A stretch of DNA of 64,000 nucleotides from UPXZ01 sp964568675 (GCA_964568675.1 CAZMQV010000007.1:6067-70066), one strand, 5' to 3'. Shown: positions 36,795 through 46,678, numbered from the stretch's first letter. Notes: generated by a model not told the origin, from the sequence alone. Numbers and translations are program-made.

Positions 36795-38168
36795 ATGAAA
36801 TCATCTGTTCTGTGTTTTTTATTGTTTTTTGTTTTATTTCCTGTTTTTGCACAAACACCTGCATTTCCGGGAGCTGAAGGCGCAGGTGCCTTTACTACAG
36901 GCGGTAGAGGTGGTAGTGTTTACTACGTTACCTCACTTGATGATACGCAAGAAGAAGGTACATTGCGCTGGGCTGTTCGGAAAAAAGGAGCGAGAACAAT
37001 TCTGTTCAAAGTGAGTGGTGTTATTCAACTGAAAAGTCCGTTGATTATCAACAATGGAGATGTAACGATAGCCGGACAATCCGCACCGGGCGATGGTATA
37101 TGTATTCGCGATTATAAAGTAAGTGTAAGTGCTGATAATGTGATTATCAGATATCTTCGTTTCAGACTTGGTGACGAAACGAAGCAAATAGATGACGCTT
37201 TTTCAGGAGTGAAAAATAAGCAGGTGATTATTGACCATTGCAGCATGAGCTGGAGCGTGGACGAATGCGCTTCATTCTACGATAATGAAAATTTTACAAT
37301 GCAATGGTGTCTGATAGCCGAAAGTCTGAAAAATTCCGTTCATGCGAAAGGCGTTCATGGTTATGGCGGTATCTGGGGTGGAAAAAATGCAAGTTTTCAT
37401 CACAATCTTTTAGTAAGCCACGATAGTCGCAATCCACGATTCTGTGGAAGCAGATACAGCAATCAACCCGAATTGGAAAAAGTGGATTTCAGAAACAATG
37501 TTATCTACAATTGGGGGCAGAATAACTCGTATGCCGCCGAGGGAGGCTCTTACAATCTGGTAAACAACTATTACAAACCCGGGCCTGCTTCCAAAAATAA
37601 CGACCGGTTTCTCAATCCTTATGCTGATGATGGCAAAAATAATCAACCTTCTGGCACTTTTGGTCGTTTCTTTGTTAAAGGAAATGTATTGGTGGGCAAT
37701 AAAAATGTAACAAAATCGAATGAATCGGGAGTCGAAATGCATTCCGAAACTTTTGAAAAATATGCACCCGACGTTGTTAAATCTGATTTGATTGCAAAAA
37801 TGGAATTTAAAATGCCACAGGTGAAAACAACGTCCGCCGCGAAAGCATACAAGGAAGTGTTGAAATATGTTGGTGCTTCGTTGGTACGTGATGAGGCTGA
37901 CAAGCGATATATTCGTAATGTTACTTCGAGTTCGTTTCAGTATAAAGGTACGAAAGGAAGCGATAATGGTATGATTGACTCTCAAAACGATGTAGGTGCC
38001 TGGCAATACTACAATTCGCTTCCGGCTCCTGCCGACTCCAATGCCGACGGTATCCCGGATGGCTGGCTCGAAAAATTCTATCCAACAAAAAAATCAAATG
38101 ATCTAAATAAACAGGGATATACCTATTTGGAAGTATATCTAAATGGTTTAGTAAAACATATAAAATAA
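36795..38168 (+). CDS. PL1 pectate lyase (paralogue without sorting domain)
   Basis: A 457-residue PL1 paralogue of the preceding lyase: TPAFPGAEGAGAFTTGGRGG, VTIAGQSAPGDGICI, IDHCSMSWSVDECASFY, SFHHNLLVSHDSRNPRF and SNADGIPDGWLE. It ends right after the shared core (TYLEVYLNGLVKHIK) and lacks the T9SS tail, so it may stay in the periplasm. Starts 4 bp after the previous stop: translationally coupled. Confidence 0.92.
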   Translation: MKSSVLCFLLFFVLFPVFAQTPAFPGAEGAGAFTTGGRGGSVYYVTSLDDTQEEGTLRWAVRKKGARTILFKVSGVIQLKSPLIINNGDVTIAGQSAPGDGICIRDYKVSVSADNVIIRYLRFRLGDETKQIDDAFSGVKNKQVIIDHCSMSWSVDECASFYDNENFTMQWCLIAESLKNSVHAKGVHGYGGIWGGKNASFHHNLLVSHDSRNPRFCGSRYSNQPELEKVDFRNNVIYNWGQNNSYAAEGGSYNLVNNYYKPGPASKNNDRFLNPYADDGKNNQPSGTFGRFFVKGNVLVGNKNVTKSNESGVEMHSETFEKYAPDVVKSDLIAKMEFKMPQVKTTSAAKAYKEVLKYVGASLVRDEADKRYIRNVTSSSFQYKGTKGSDNGMIDSQNDVGAWQYYNSLPAPADSNADGIPDGWLEKFYPTKKSNDLNKQGYTYLEVYLNGLVKHIK

Positions 38169-38249
38169 GAAATATAGTTTTTCGAAACATCAACCTCGTT
38201 GCGAATGGATACATCTTCGTGTTCATTCGTTATTACAAATGAAATCACG

Positions 38250-39191
38250 ATGAAAAGAAAAATTCTGCTGTTGGCTTTAATCTGCCTGTATATCGCTGTT
38301 CAGGCAAATCATTTCACCAAGCAAATTACTGTAGATGGAAGTGGAGGTGGTGATTATACTTCTTTACAAATGGCAGTAAATGCGATTCGTGCTTTCGACC
38401 CGGATGGTGGCACGGTGATATTACTAAAAAATGGTGTTTATCACGAGAAAATCGTAATCCCTGACTACGTGTGCAATGTGAAAATTGTGGGAGAAAATAA
38501 AGAGCATACTGTAATATCTTTCAACGATCATGCGAAAATTAACAACATGGGTACTTTCAATACATACACCATGCAAATTCGTGGAAACGATATTATTCTT
38601 GAGAACCTGACTGTCGAAAATATTGCAGAACCACTTGGGCAGGCTGTCGCGTTACATACCGAAGGCAGTCGTCTCATTTTCAAAAATTGCAATTTCCGTG
38701 GAAATCAAGATACGGTGTATGTTGGGGGTGAGGATAATAAACTGTTTTTCTTGAACTGCTACGTTGAAGGAACTACCGATTATATTTTTGGCGGTGCCAC
38801 AGCTTGGTTCGAGAAGTGTGAGTTACATTGCAAAAGTGACTCCTATATTACAGCTGCAAGCACTCCGCAGCAAGTAGAATTTGGATTCATTTTCAATAAT
38901 TGCACAATCACTGTCGCGCCGGAAGTTAAGTCTGTATATCTCGGAAGACCATGGCGAAAACATGCTATGACTGTTTTTATGAATTGCTATTTACCTCCTG
39001 AAATTAATCCCGTTGGATGGGATAACTGGAGAAACCCTGAAAACGAAAAAACGGTTCGATATGCTGAATACGGAAATGCGGGAGATGGGTTCCGGATTGA
39101 TGAACGAAAGAAATGGACGAAAATCCTATCGAAAAATGAAGCCGAGAAAATTACAATGAAAACTGTTTTAGGTGAATTTATCAAAAATTGA
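38250..39191 (+). CDS. Pectinesterase (CE8)
   Basis: A 313-residue single-domain pectin methylesterase: signal MKRKILLLALICLYIAVQA, then QITVDGSGGGDYTSLQMAVN (CE8 entry), GNQDTVYVGG, GTTDYIFGGATAWFEKCELH and LGRPWRKHAM with the two catalytic Asp and the Arg. The start at 38250 is preferred over upstream in-frame TTG/ATG codons (38199, 38205) because it begins the signal peptide. Last gene before the 226-bp regulatory gap. Confidence 0.92.
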   Translation: MKRKILLLALICLYIAVQANHFTKQITVDGSGGGDYTSLQMAVNAIRAFDPDGGTVILLKNGVYHEKIVIPDYVCNVKIVGENKEHTVISFNDHAKINNMGTFNTYTMQIRGNDIILENLTVENIAEPLGQAVALHTEGSRLIFKNCNFRGNQDTVYVGGEDNKLFFLNCYVEGTTDYIFGGATAWFEKCELHCKSDSYITAASTPQQVEFGFIFNNCTITVAPEVKSVYLGRPWRKHAMTVFMNCYLPPEINPVGWDNWRNPENEKTVRYAEYGNAGDGFRIDERKKWTKILSKNEAEKITMKTVLGEFIKN

Positions 39192-39288
39192 TAACTGCTT
39201 TTGATTCTTTGGAAAGTAATCATCCTCTACTTTAATCGCAATTTATTTATTCCAAATCATTTGTCGGATTGCTTTCTATTATCTTTTG

Positions 39289-39304
39289 TTGTGTACGTAC
39301 ACAA
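39289..39304. promoter_or_regulatory. LacI-type operator upstream of the 39418 gene
   Basis: A perfect 16-bp palindrome TTGTGTACGTACACAA. It lies about 40 bp ahead of a -7-like TATCTTTA (39344-39351), unlike the downstream or overlapping placement at the other two sites. Confidence 0.75.
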
Positions 39305-39417
39305 ATTAATGTTAAATAATTAGTTTTGAGAAATGTTTTATATTATCTTTACCGCCGAAACTTATTTTTAATATCAATCAATCATTATTCTTAATCAATT
39401 ATTCAAATTTTATTATT

Positions 39418-40173
39418 ATGAAAGCAACTTTACTATTAATTGCCACTATGATGGCATCAGTATTTATGAGCAATGTTCAAGGACAAGCTAAGGTTTGGAA
39501 TGTAGGTAATGACGCTACTAATTTTCCCATATCCTCCGGCATTGGCGCTGGGCCCGATAAATCGGTGTATGTTGATGGATTAGGAATTCACACAGGTACT
39601 GCTACAGCAATAAACATGGGGCAGGTGGAATCCAATTCTAAAACGTTTACAAGCCCAACTACTTCGGTAGAATACAGTTTTATTAATCGTTTCAAATTTA
39701 ATGGAGGTGGATATTCCGGAGCTACTGCAGGGCAAGAACAACCCACAGTTATGATGCCGACACAGCGTTATTTGAGTTTTCAAGTTACCGGCAATTCTAC
39801 AGTTTATGTAATCGGGGCTTCCGGATCTGGTGGCTCTTCACGAAATCTGTTCCTTACTGATGGAACCAATTTAATCGGGAAAGTTAATTTTCCGGATTCT
39901 CCCTTGAATGAAGGAACAATTACTTACACGGGTGGAGCAGCTACACTTTATCTGTTTTGCAATGCAGCCATCAATATGTACTATATCTCCGCGACAGGTG
40001 TAACTACTTCGATTAATCCGCAAAATTCGAATAAAACAGTTGTAAACGAAAAGATTTTTGACATCTCCGGGCGTGAAGTATCAAACAAATATAAAGGCTT
40101 GGTAATCAAAAAACAAACTTTTGACGATGGTTCGGTTGCTTCTGTGAAGTTGATTCAGAACAACATAGATTAA
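39418..40173 (+). CDS. Secreted protein of unknown function
   Basis: A 251-residue exported protein (signal MKATLLLIATMMASVFMSNVQG). The body is beta-rich (FKFNGGGYSGATAG, RYLSFQVTGNSTVYVIGASGSGG, GAATLYLFCNAAINMYYISATG), like an accessory module found in pectin-lyase proteins; no catalytic motif is visible. The C-terminus (IFDISGREVSNKYKGLVIKK…DDGSVASVK) matches the tail of the 29721 CE8 protein, so both may be exported by the same system. It has its own operator upstream and a strong hairpin downstream: probably a separate, highly regulated transcript. A pectin-binding role is a guess. Confidence 0.7.
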   Translation: MKATLLLIATMMASVFMSNVQGQAKVWNVGNDATNFPISSGIGAGPDKSVYVDGLGIHTGTATAINMGQVESNSKTFTSPTTSVEYSFINRFKFNGGGYSGATAGQEQPTVMMPTQRYLSFQVTGNSTVYVIGASGSGGSSRNLFLTDGTNLIGKVNFPDSPLNEGTITYTGGAATLYLFCNAAINMYYISATGVTTSINPQNSNKTVVNEKIFDISGREVSNKYKGLVIKKQTFDDGSVASVKLIQNNID

Positions 40174-40196
40174 AAAACATTGTTTAATATGCAAAT

Positions 40197-40232
40197 ATTT
40201 CTGAGCAATGCCTCGCGGCATTGCTCAGAAAT
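40197..40232 (+). terminator. Hairpin terminator after the 39418 gene
   Basis: A perfect 16-bp stem (40197-40212 / 40217-40232) with a TCGC loop; no T-run follows. Confidence 0.7.
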
Positions 40233-40407
40233 AATCAAATATCACTTTGGTAAAAACTAATGCCTTTTCTTTTGATATTATTTCGAATAGCAACCGATTT
40301 TTTGTATTTATTTTTCGCATCTTAGTGTGTGTGATTCGTATCAGGTCGATACTCGATGGTCATGCGGGTATCACACATCTTCAAGTTTATAAGTAAATTT
40401 TATACTG

Positions 40408-42960
40408 ATGAAAACAAAAATTATTCTTCTCTTTTCGCTTCTCTTTTCCTTTCAGCTCTTTTCGCAAGCGCCTGTCCTAACCGAATCTTTTGGATGGATC
40501 GAAAATGTGAGTGTAAAATGGCAACCGGTGACTGGCGCCGATAGCTATAATGTGTATTACACCGGCAATGGTCAGGTTGATAAAAAAATTGATACACAAC
40601 TTATAAGAAGTTACGGTACATATTTCCGTGCCGATATTCCGGGGTTAAAAGCCGGTGAATATTCGGTGAAAGTGGTTCCGGTATTAAGTGAAGTTGAAGG
40701 ATTGCCGTCTGTTACCGGTAATATGAACGTAGTGGCTCACGACCGTTCGGGCTTTTCTTTTGCCAATGGACGCGTGCCGGGGGCATACAAAGCAGATGGA
40801 ACACCCAAAGACAATGCTGTAGTCGTCTATGTTACCGAAAAGAATAAAAACACGATTTCGATGACCGTTACCGGCGCTAATTCAAATCCTTGTGTGGGGC
40901 TACAGGCTATTCTCGACGGTTTCAAAAAAGGAACAGACAATCGCCCCTTGATTGTGCGTCTGGTAGGTCAAATTACAGACTTGACCTACATGCTTGGCGG
41001 CGATATTGTAATTGAAAACAAAAATAATGCTTCGGGTTATATCACATTCGAAGGAGTAGGCGACGACGCGGTGGCTGATGGCTGGGGACTTCGAATTAAA
41101 AATGCCTCAAACATCGAAGTACGGAATATCGGTTTTATGAATTGCAATAGCGGTGAAGGCGACAATGTGGGGTTGCAACAAAAAAATGATTATATCTGGG
41201 TGCATAATTGCGATATGTTTTATGGGAATGCTGGCTCCGATGCCGACCAGATAAAGGGCGATGGCGCATTGGACTGCAAAGGATCGACCTATGTTACATT
41301 CTCCTACAACCATTTTTGGGATAGTGGAAAAAGCAATTTACTGGGTTTAAGTGAAGGCAAAACTACCGGACTTTATATCTCTTACCATCACAATTGGTAT
41401 GACCATTCGGATTCGCGTCATCCACGTGTTCGCTATTTTTCCGCCCATGTTTATAATAATTATTATGATGGTATAGCTAAATATGGTGTAGGCTCTACAC
41501 TTGGCTCTTCGGTTTTTGTAGAAGGAAACTATTTTCGTAATTGTAAACGTCCGATGATGATTTCGATGCAGGGAACCGATGTTTGGAGCGATACAAAGCA
41601 AGCGAATGACTACGCCAACGTACCTACATTTTCAAACGAAGATGGTGGAATAATCAAAGCTTTCAACAATAGTTTCGATTATCCGGGCGCACAACCACGT
41701 TTTGTGGCTTATGGCGACGCGAATGCGACATACAATATTCTCGGAAAAATTAGTTCTACCGTAGATTTTGACGCGTATGTGGTTGCAAGTAGAGGTGATC
41801 AGGTACCTTCTACCGTGAAATCGGTCCGTGGTGCTAACACCTACAATAATTTTGATACGGATGCCTCGTTTTATGTAAAAAATCATGTTATTGACGAGCC
41901 GGCCGTGGCTAAAGATAATGTAATGCTGTATGCAGGACGTATTTCCGGTGGCGATCTTAAATGGACTTTCAACAATTCGGCTGACGACGCTGCGTATGCT
42001 GTGAATGCGGGATTGAAAGCGGCGGTAACAGGCTACAAAACTAAACTGGTAGCCGTGCAGGGCGAAAACACTTCGTCAAGCTCCAGCCAAACATTAACTA
42101 CGAGCGGCAATGAAAATCAAACTGTCGCCGCAGGAGTTGCCATCGAGCAAATCGTATTTACCTGGGGAGGAGATGCCACGGATGTTACTGTTTCAGGTTT
42201 ACCTGCATCCGGTATTGTTTTTGTGAAAAACACTGCCACGAAAACAATAAGCATTTCCGGCACTCCATCTTCGAATGTCGCGTATTCTATCACCACTTTG
42301 GGTGCGGTAGGCACACCGGCTACTGTCTCGGGCGCAATCGTGTTGTCTGATTCAGAAGTTGATGACAACGAAGGTATGATTCATAATTTCACGGCAAGCG
42401 GCAAGAATAGTTCATTCTATACTATTACAGGCAATCTCTCTACTAGTAAAGGCACAGTTGTCTATGATGATTTGACACTTACGCAATGTCTTAAAATTGA
42501 GAGTACAACCAAAATCTCTTTTACATCGAGCAAAGAAGGAGTGCTTACACTCGTATTGATTGAACCATCGAAAAAAATCAAAATTAATAATGTAAATTAT
42601 ACCTCCGATGAGACGGGAATAGTTACAGTAACATTGCCAGCAGGAAGTTACGCCATTGAGAAAGGCGAAACAATGAATCTGTTTTATATGAAATTGGTGT
42701 ACAATAATGTGCCTACGCATCTCGAAAATCAGGTGATAAATAACATAAAAGTGTATCCGAATCCGGTTAAAGACAGATTAAATATCGAAAGCGAAGATGA
42801 ATTGATAAAAACCGAAGTATTTACCTTGACAGGTCAGAAAATGAGACAGACAACTGATAATGCTTCAAGTGTAGATATGAGCGCTTTGCCCGCAGGTAAT
42901 TATATTTTGAAAGTTCAAACCTCGAAAGGTGTTATTTCAAAATTAGTCATTAAAAATTGA
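40408..42960 (+). CDS. PL1-like pectate lyase with FN3 and T9SS sorting domain
   Basis: An 850-residue secreted lyase. Signal to FSQ; an FN3-like domain (about 25-105, VSVKWQPVTGADSYNVYY); a PL1 beta-helix (about 130-445) with GWGLRIKNASNIEVRNIGFMN, WVHNCDMFYG, ADQIKGDGALDCKGSTYVTFSYNHFWD-type region, YHHNWYDHSDSRHPRVR (Arg catalytic) and VYNNYYDGI. Ser-rich and Ig-like linkers (about 535-690), a small beta module, then the T9SS type A domain beginning KVYPNPVKDRLNIES (about 780-850). Pectate lyase is most likely; substrate detail not visible. Confidence 0.9.
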   Translation: MKTKIILLFSLLFSFQLFSQAPVLTESFGWIENVSVKWQPVTGADSYNVYYTGNGQVDKKIDTQLIRSYGTYFRADIPGLKAGEYSVKVVPVLSEVEGLPSVTGNMNVVAHDRSGFSFANGRVPGAYKADGTPKDNAVVVYVTEKNKNTISMTVTGANSNPCVGLQAILDGFKKGTDNRPLIVRLVGQITDLTYMLGGDIVIENKNNASGYITFEGVGDDAVADGWGLRIKNASNIEVRNIGFMNCNSGEGDNVGLQQKNDYIWVHNCDMFYGNAGSDADQIKGDGALDCKGSTYVTFSYNHFWDSGKSNLLGLSEGKTTGLYISYHHNWYDHSDSRHPRVRYFSAHVYNNYYDGIAKYGVGSTLGSSVFVEGNYFRNCKRPMMISMQGTDVWSDTKQANDYANVPTFSNEDGGIIKAFNNSFDYPGAQPRFVAYGDANATYNILGKISSTVDFDAYVVASRGDQVPSTVKSVRGANTYNNFDTDASFYVKNHVIDEPAVAKDNVMLYAGRISGGDLKWTFNNSADDAAYAVNAGLKAAVTGYKTKLVAVQGENTSSSSSQTLTTSGNENQTVAAGVAIEQIVFTWGGDATDVTVSGLPASGIVFVKNTATKTISISGTPSSNVAYSITTLGAVGTPATVSGAIVLSDSEVDDNEGMIHNFTASGKNSSFYTITGNLSTSKGTVVYDDLTLTQCLKIESTTKISFTSSKEGVLTLVLIEPSKKIKINNVNYTSDETGIVTVTLPAGSYAIEKGETMNLFYMKLVYNNVPTHLENQVINNIKVYPNPVKDRLNIESEDELIKTEVFTLTGQKMRQTTDNASSVDMSALPAGNYILKVQTSKGVISKLVIKN

Positions 42961-42990
42961 AATAGATTGCATTCTTTTGTGTAGGATTTT

Positions 42991-43022
42991 CGGGCTTTTA
43001 CAACGCGATAGGTAAAAGCCCG
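42991..43022 (+). terminator. Terminator after the 40408 lyase
   Basis: A perfect 11-bp stem CGGGCTTTTAC / GTAAAAGCCCG with a T-rich stretch a few bases later. Confidence 0.75.
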
Positions 43023-43083
43023 ATATCCATTTTTCTGAAAAACACTTGTTCTCCTTCAATATGAATTAGTTTTATAAAAAATC

Positions 43084-44709
43084 ATGACTCCACACTACCG
43101 ACACATCATTTTATCTCTCTTGTTTTGTTTTTTTCTGATTGCAAATTCGCAAAACAACATATCCAAATCTTGGGTATCCGACCTGGGTAACGGAAAGTAT
43201 AAAAATCCGGTGCTGAATGCGGATTATTCCGATCCGGATGTATGTCGGGTTGGCGATGACTTTTACATGACCGCGTCGAGTTTCAATTGTGTGCCAGGTT
43301 TGCCGATACTTCATTCGAAAGATTTGGTAAATTGGAAATTGATTGGCTATGCCATTCATAAATTGGAGCCTGTAGATAATTTCGCTTCAATGCAGCATGG
43401 CAATGGGGTGTGGGCGCCATCCATACGTTTTCATCAGGGTGAATTTTATATTTATTGGGGAGACCCGGATTATGGTATATACATGGTGAAAACTAAAGAT
43501 CCGGCCTCGAAATGGTCGGGAGCAATACTCGTTAAGCCCGGAAAAGGGCTGATAGACCCATGTCCGCTTTGGGATGACGATGGCAGAGTCTATCTGGCTC
43601 ACGCTTATGCCGGAAGTCGCGCCGGAATTAAAAGCATTTTGGCGGTAGCTGAATTGAATGCCGAAGGCACCAAAGCCATCACTCCAAGCCGCACCGTGTA
43701 TGATGGACATGTGTTGGACCCAACAATCGAAGGTGCGAAATTTTATAAGCGAAATGGTGAATACTATATTTTCGCTCCCGCCGGAGGTGTGGCTACAGGC
43801 TGGCAAGTGGTGCTTAAATCTAAAAATGTGTATGGCGCCTATGAGCGTAAAATCGTTTTGGAACAGGGAAAATCTCCGGTCAACGGACCTCATCAGGGCG
43901 CATGGATAGACACTCCGGCAGGTGAAGACTGGTTCTTGCATTTTCAGGATAAAGGTGTGTTAGGGCGTGTCGTTCATCTGCAACCCATGACTTGGAGCGA
44001 TAATGGTTTCCCTTTCATTGGGGTGGATAAGGATAAAAATGGTATCGGCGAACCTGTTTTGGAATATAAAAAACCAAAAGCATCGGGAACGGTTTTAAAA
44101 GAAACGCCTGCCGAAAGTGATGAGTTCGCAACGGGAGAGCTGGGACTGCAATGGCAATGGCACGCTAACCCCATGGATTGGTGGAGTTTTTCCAATTCTC
44201 AGAAATCCGTACTGACTCTTTTTTCGGTACCCATACCCGAAAATTATAAAAATCTTTGGGATGTCCCGAATCTGCTTTTACAGAAATTGCCATCTGATAA
44301 ATTTACTGCTACTACGAAGCTTAGGTTTCATCCCGATGGTCGATTTGTATGTGAACGTACGGGTTTGGTGGTGATGGGTATGGATTACGCCTTATTGACA
44401 ATTGAAAAAGTGAACGAAGGAGCTGTCGTTCGTCAAAGTGAATGCCTCGAAGCCGATAAAGGAAATTTGGAAACTGAGAATGAAAAGATAACAACCAGTG
44501 AATCCCTTATTTATTTTCGTGTGAGTTTTGACTCGGGTGTTTGCGCATTTTATTACAGTTTCGATGGAAAGCATTTTACGAAAATAGGTAAAACATTCAA
44601 GGCGCGCGAAGGCAAATGGATTGGAGCTAAAATGGGACTTTTTTGTTTGAGACCGGTAAAAACTAACGATGGAGGCAGTGTTGAAATCGATTGGTTCAGA
44701 GTCGAATAA
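43084..44709 (+). CDS. GH43 family glycoside hydrolase
   Basis: A 541-residue exported five-bladed beta-propeller of GH43 plus a C-terminal beta-sandwich (about 340-540). Catalytic residues: ADYSDPDVCRVGDDFYM (Asp base near 51), LIDPCPLWDDDGRVYLAHA (pKa modulator near 157) and LDPTIEGAKFYKRNGEYY (Glu acid near 216). The profile resembles subfamily 12-type arabinofuranosidase/xylosidases; in a pectin locus it may trim arabinan or galactan side chains. Confidence 0.85.
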   Translation: MTPHYRHIILSLLFCFFLIANSQNNISKSWVSDLGNGKYKNPVLNADYSDPDVCRVGDDFYMTASSFNCVPGLPILHSKDLVNWKLIGYAIHKLEPVDNFASMQHGNGVWAPSIRFHQGEFYIYWGDPDYGIYMVKTKDPASKWSGAILVKPGKGLIDPCPLWDDDGRVYLAHAYAGSRAGIKSILAVAELNAEGTKAITPSRTVYDGHVLDPTIEGAKFYKRNGEYYIFAPAGGVATGWQVVLKSKNVYGAYERKIVLEQGKSPVNGPHQGAWIDTPAGEDWFLHFQDKGVLGRVVHLQPMTWSDNGFPFIGVDKDKNGIGEPVLEYKKPKASGTVLKETPAESDEFATGELGLQWQWHANPMDWWSFSNSQKSVLTLFSVPIPENYKNLWDVPNLLLQKLPSDKFTATTKLRFHPDGRFVCERTGLVVMGMDYALLTIEKVNEGAVVRQSECLEADKGNLETENEKITTSESLIYFRVSFDSGVCAFYYSFDGKHFTKIGKTFKAREGKWIGAKMGLFCLRPVKTNDGGSVEIDWFRVE

Positions 44710-44746
44710 TTAAGTAGTTTAAGGAAAAATCACAAATGAGGTGAAA

Positions 44747-46630
44747 ATGGAAAGCATGATTAAACGCATATTTCTTGTGAATATTTTAATGTTCATCGTT
44801 GCTCTTGGTAATGCTCAAACCGTGCTGATTGATGATGTTCCGCGGGATACAAGTTATACGGCTTACAGCTCGTTTGTCAAGGAAAAAAATAAATATCCTT
44901 TCATCAGGCTTGTTGAAACGAAAATGCTTAACAATATTTCCGTTTTCCCCAATATCGTTTACAAAACTATGAATCCGGAGCGGAAGCTTGCGCTCAATAT
45001 ATTTCGTCCGACAAACGACAAAATTTTACCCGCGGTCATGATGATTCATGGTGGAGGCTGGAACTCCGGTTCTCCCGACTTGCAAAGGGCTTTGGCAACT
45101 CATCTTGCCGCAAAAGGTTTCGTTACCATCACGGTTGAGTATCGGCTGATACCCGAATCTTCATATCCGGCAGCGGTAATCGACCTGACGGATGCGATGA
45201 AATGGATAGCAAATAATGCCAATCAATACGGTATCGACAAAAACAGAATTGCTGTTTCCGGTTGTTCGGCCGGAGGGCAGTTAGCCTCGCTTATCGGCAC
45301 AAAAAATACGGATGGACTTGTCAAGGCAATTGTCAATATTGACGGGATTTCAAGTTTCATTGATTCAGCTACGATTGAAAGAGCTAAAGCTATGCGCGAA
45401 AATGGGAAAACAATGCCAGTAGATGCCCGATGGCTTGGTGGTACGTTCGAGGAATGCCCCAATACGTGGAAAGACGCTTCTGCTACTTATTTTGTAACAA
45501 AAAATTCCGCGCCGGTTTGTTTTATAAATAGCTCCATCGCCCGATTTCACAACGGAAGAGATGAATTGATTGAGAAACTCAACCACTTCAATATTTACTC
45601 GGAAGTGCATGAGTTTCAAAATTCACCACATACTTTTTGGCATTTTCATCCATGGCATATCTCCACAGTGCAATTTGCGTCGAATTTTTTACATAAAATT
45701 TTCGAGAGTAAAACGAAGTCTTTGTCTATGAGTGAATACGATTTTGTTGTGGCGCAAGATGGAAGCGGCGATTTCATTTCGGTTCAGCAAGCGATAAACG
45801 CGGTGCCTGATTTTCGAAAAAAACAAACCAGAATATTTATCCGAAATGGATACTATTTTGAAAAAATAATTATTCCCGATACCAAAGATAGCCTGATACT
45901 CATCGGTGAGGATAAATTCAAAACCATTTTGTCATACAATAATTTTGCGTCTCGTCCTTCCGGAGTTGGCGATCAGCTCGGCACGTCCGGTTCGGCAAGC
46001 ATTTATATCTCTTCAGCTAATTTTATGGCTGAAAATCTGAGTTTTGAAAATAGCGCGGGACCAATTAGTCAAGCTGTCGCAGTGATTGTTCGTAGCGACA
46101 AGGCAAGGTTTATTAACTGTCGTTTCCTTGGATTTCAAGACACGCTTTACACGCATAAAGTGGGAAGTAAACAATACTATAAGAATTGCTATATCGAAGG
46201 AACTGTAGATTTTATTTTTGGCTTTTCGACAGCCTTTTTCGACGAATGCGAACTTTTCTGTAAAAATAGCGGATACATTGCTGCGCCTTCCACGCCTCAA
46301 CAAAGTGCTTCGGGCTATGTTTTTTATCGATGCGATATTAAAGGAGAAAACACACAATCTCATTATCTTGGCAGACCTTGGCGTCCGTATGGTCAGGTAG
46401 CTTTTATTTCCTGCGAAATGAGTGATGTCGTTATACCTGAAGCATGGAATAATTGGGGAAAAGTTTCCAATGAAAAGACAGCCATTTTTTCGGAGTATAA
46501 AAATAGGGGGAAAGGTGGTAATGAACAAAATAAACGGGCGAAATGGAGTGTAACTTTATCCGAGAAACAAGCCAAAAAACTCAATAAGGAAAATGTTTTA
46601 GGCGCTGATTTTAATTTTGAAGGACTTTAA
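44747..46630 (+). CDS. Bifunctional acetylesterase-like / CE8 pectinesterase fusion
   Basis: A 627-residue exported two-domain enzyme. Signal to GNAQ. Domain 1 (about 65-320) is an alpha/beta hydrolase of the hormone-sensitive-lipase/BD-FAE type: oxyanion MIHGGGW (near 100) and nucleophile elbow GCSAGGQ (near 173), with the candidate His near the end in HPW. Domain 2 (about 331-620) is CE8: VVAQDGSGDFISVQQAINAV, GFQDTLYTH, GTVDFIFGFSTAFFDECEL and LGRPWRPYG. It probably removes both acetyl and methyl groups from pectin. The ATG at 44747 follows a GAGGTG ribosome site; an in-frame GTG lies at 44741. Confidence 0.88.
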   Translation: MESMIKRIFLVNILMFIVALGNAQTVLIDDVPRDTSYTAYSSFVKEKNKYPFIRLVETKMLNNISVFPNIVYKTMNPERKLALNIFRPTNDKILPAVMMIHGGGWNSGSPDLQRALATHLAAKGFVTITVEYRLIPESSYPAAVIDLTDAMKWIANNANQYGIDKNRIAVSGCSAGGQLASLIGTKNTDGLVKAIVNIDGISSFIDSATIERAKAMRENGKTMPVDARWLGGTFEECPNTWKDASATYFVTKNSAPVCFINSSIARFHNGRDELIEKLNHFNIYSEVHEFQNSPHTFWHFHPWHISTVQFASNFLHKIFESKTKSLSMSEYDFVVAQDGSGDFISVQQAINAVPDFRKKQTRIFIRNGYYFEKIIIPDTKDSLILIGEDKFKTILSYNNFASRPSGVGDQLGTSGSASIYISSANFMAENLSFENSAGPISQAVAVIVRSDKARFINCRFLGFQDTLYTHKVGSKQYYKNCYIEGTVDFIFGFSTAFFDECELFCKNSGYIAAPSTPQQSASGYVFYRCDIKGENTQSHYLGRPWRPYGQVAFISCEMSDVVIPEAWNNWGKVSNEKTAIFSEYKNRGKGGNEQNKRAKWSVTLSEKQAKKLNKENVLGADFNFEGL

Positions 46631-46678
46631 TCTGATTCGAACTAATAGATTTACATAATGATACAAAATAAATATGAT

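Noticed and set aside
37410..38006. 198-codon minus-strand ORF within the second PL1 gene
   Set aside because: Fully antisense to a strong, conserved coding sequence; no signal or domain.
40331..40380. Inverted TGTGTGAT / ATCACACA as a fourth operator
   Set aside because: The arms are over 30 bp apart and lack the ACGT centre of the three LacI-type sites.
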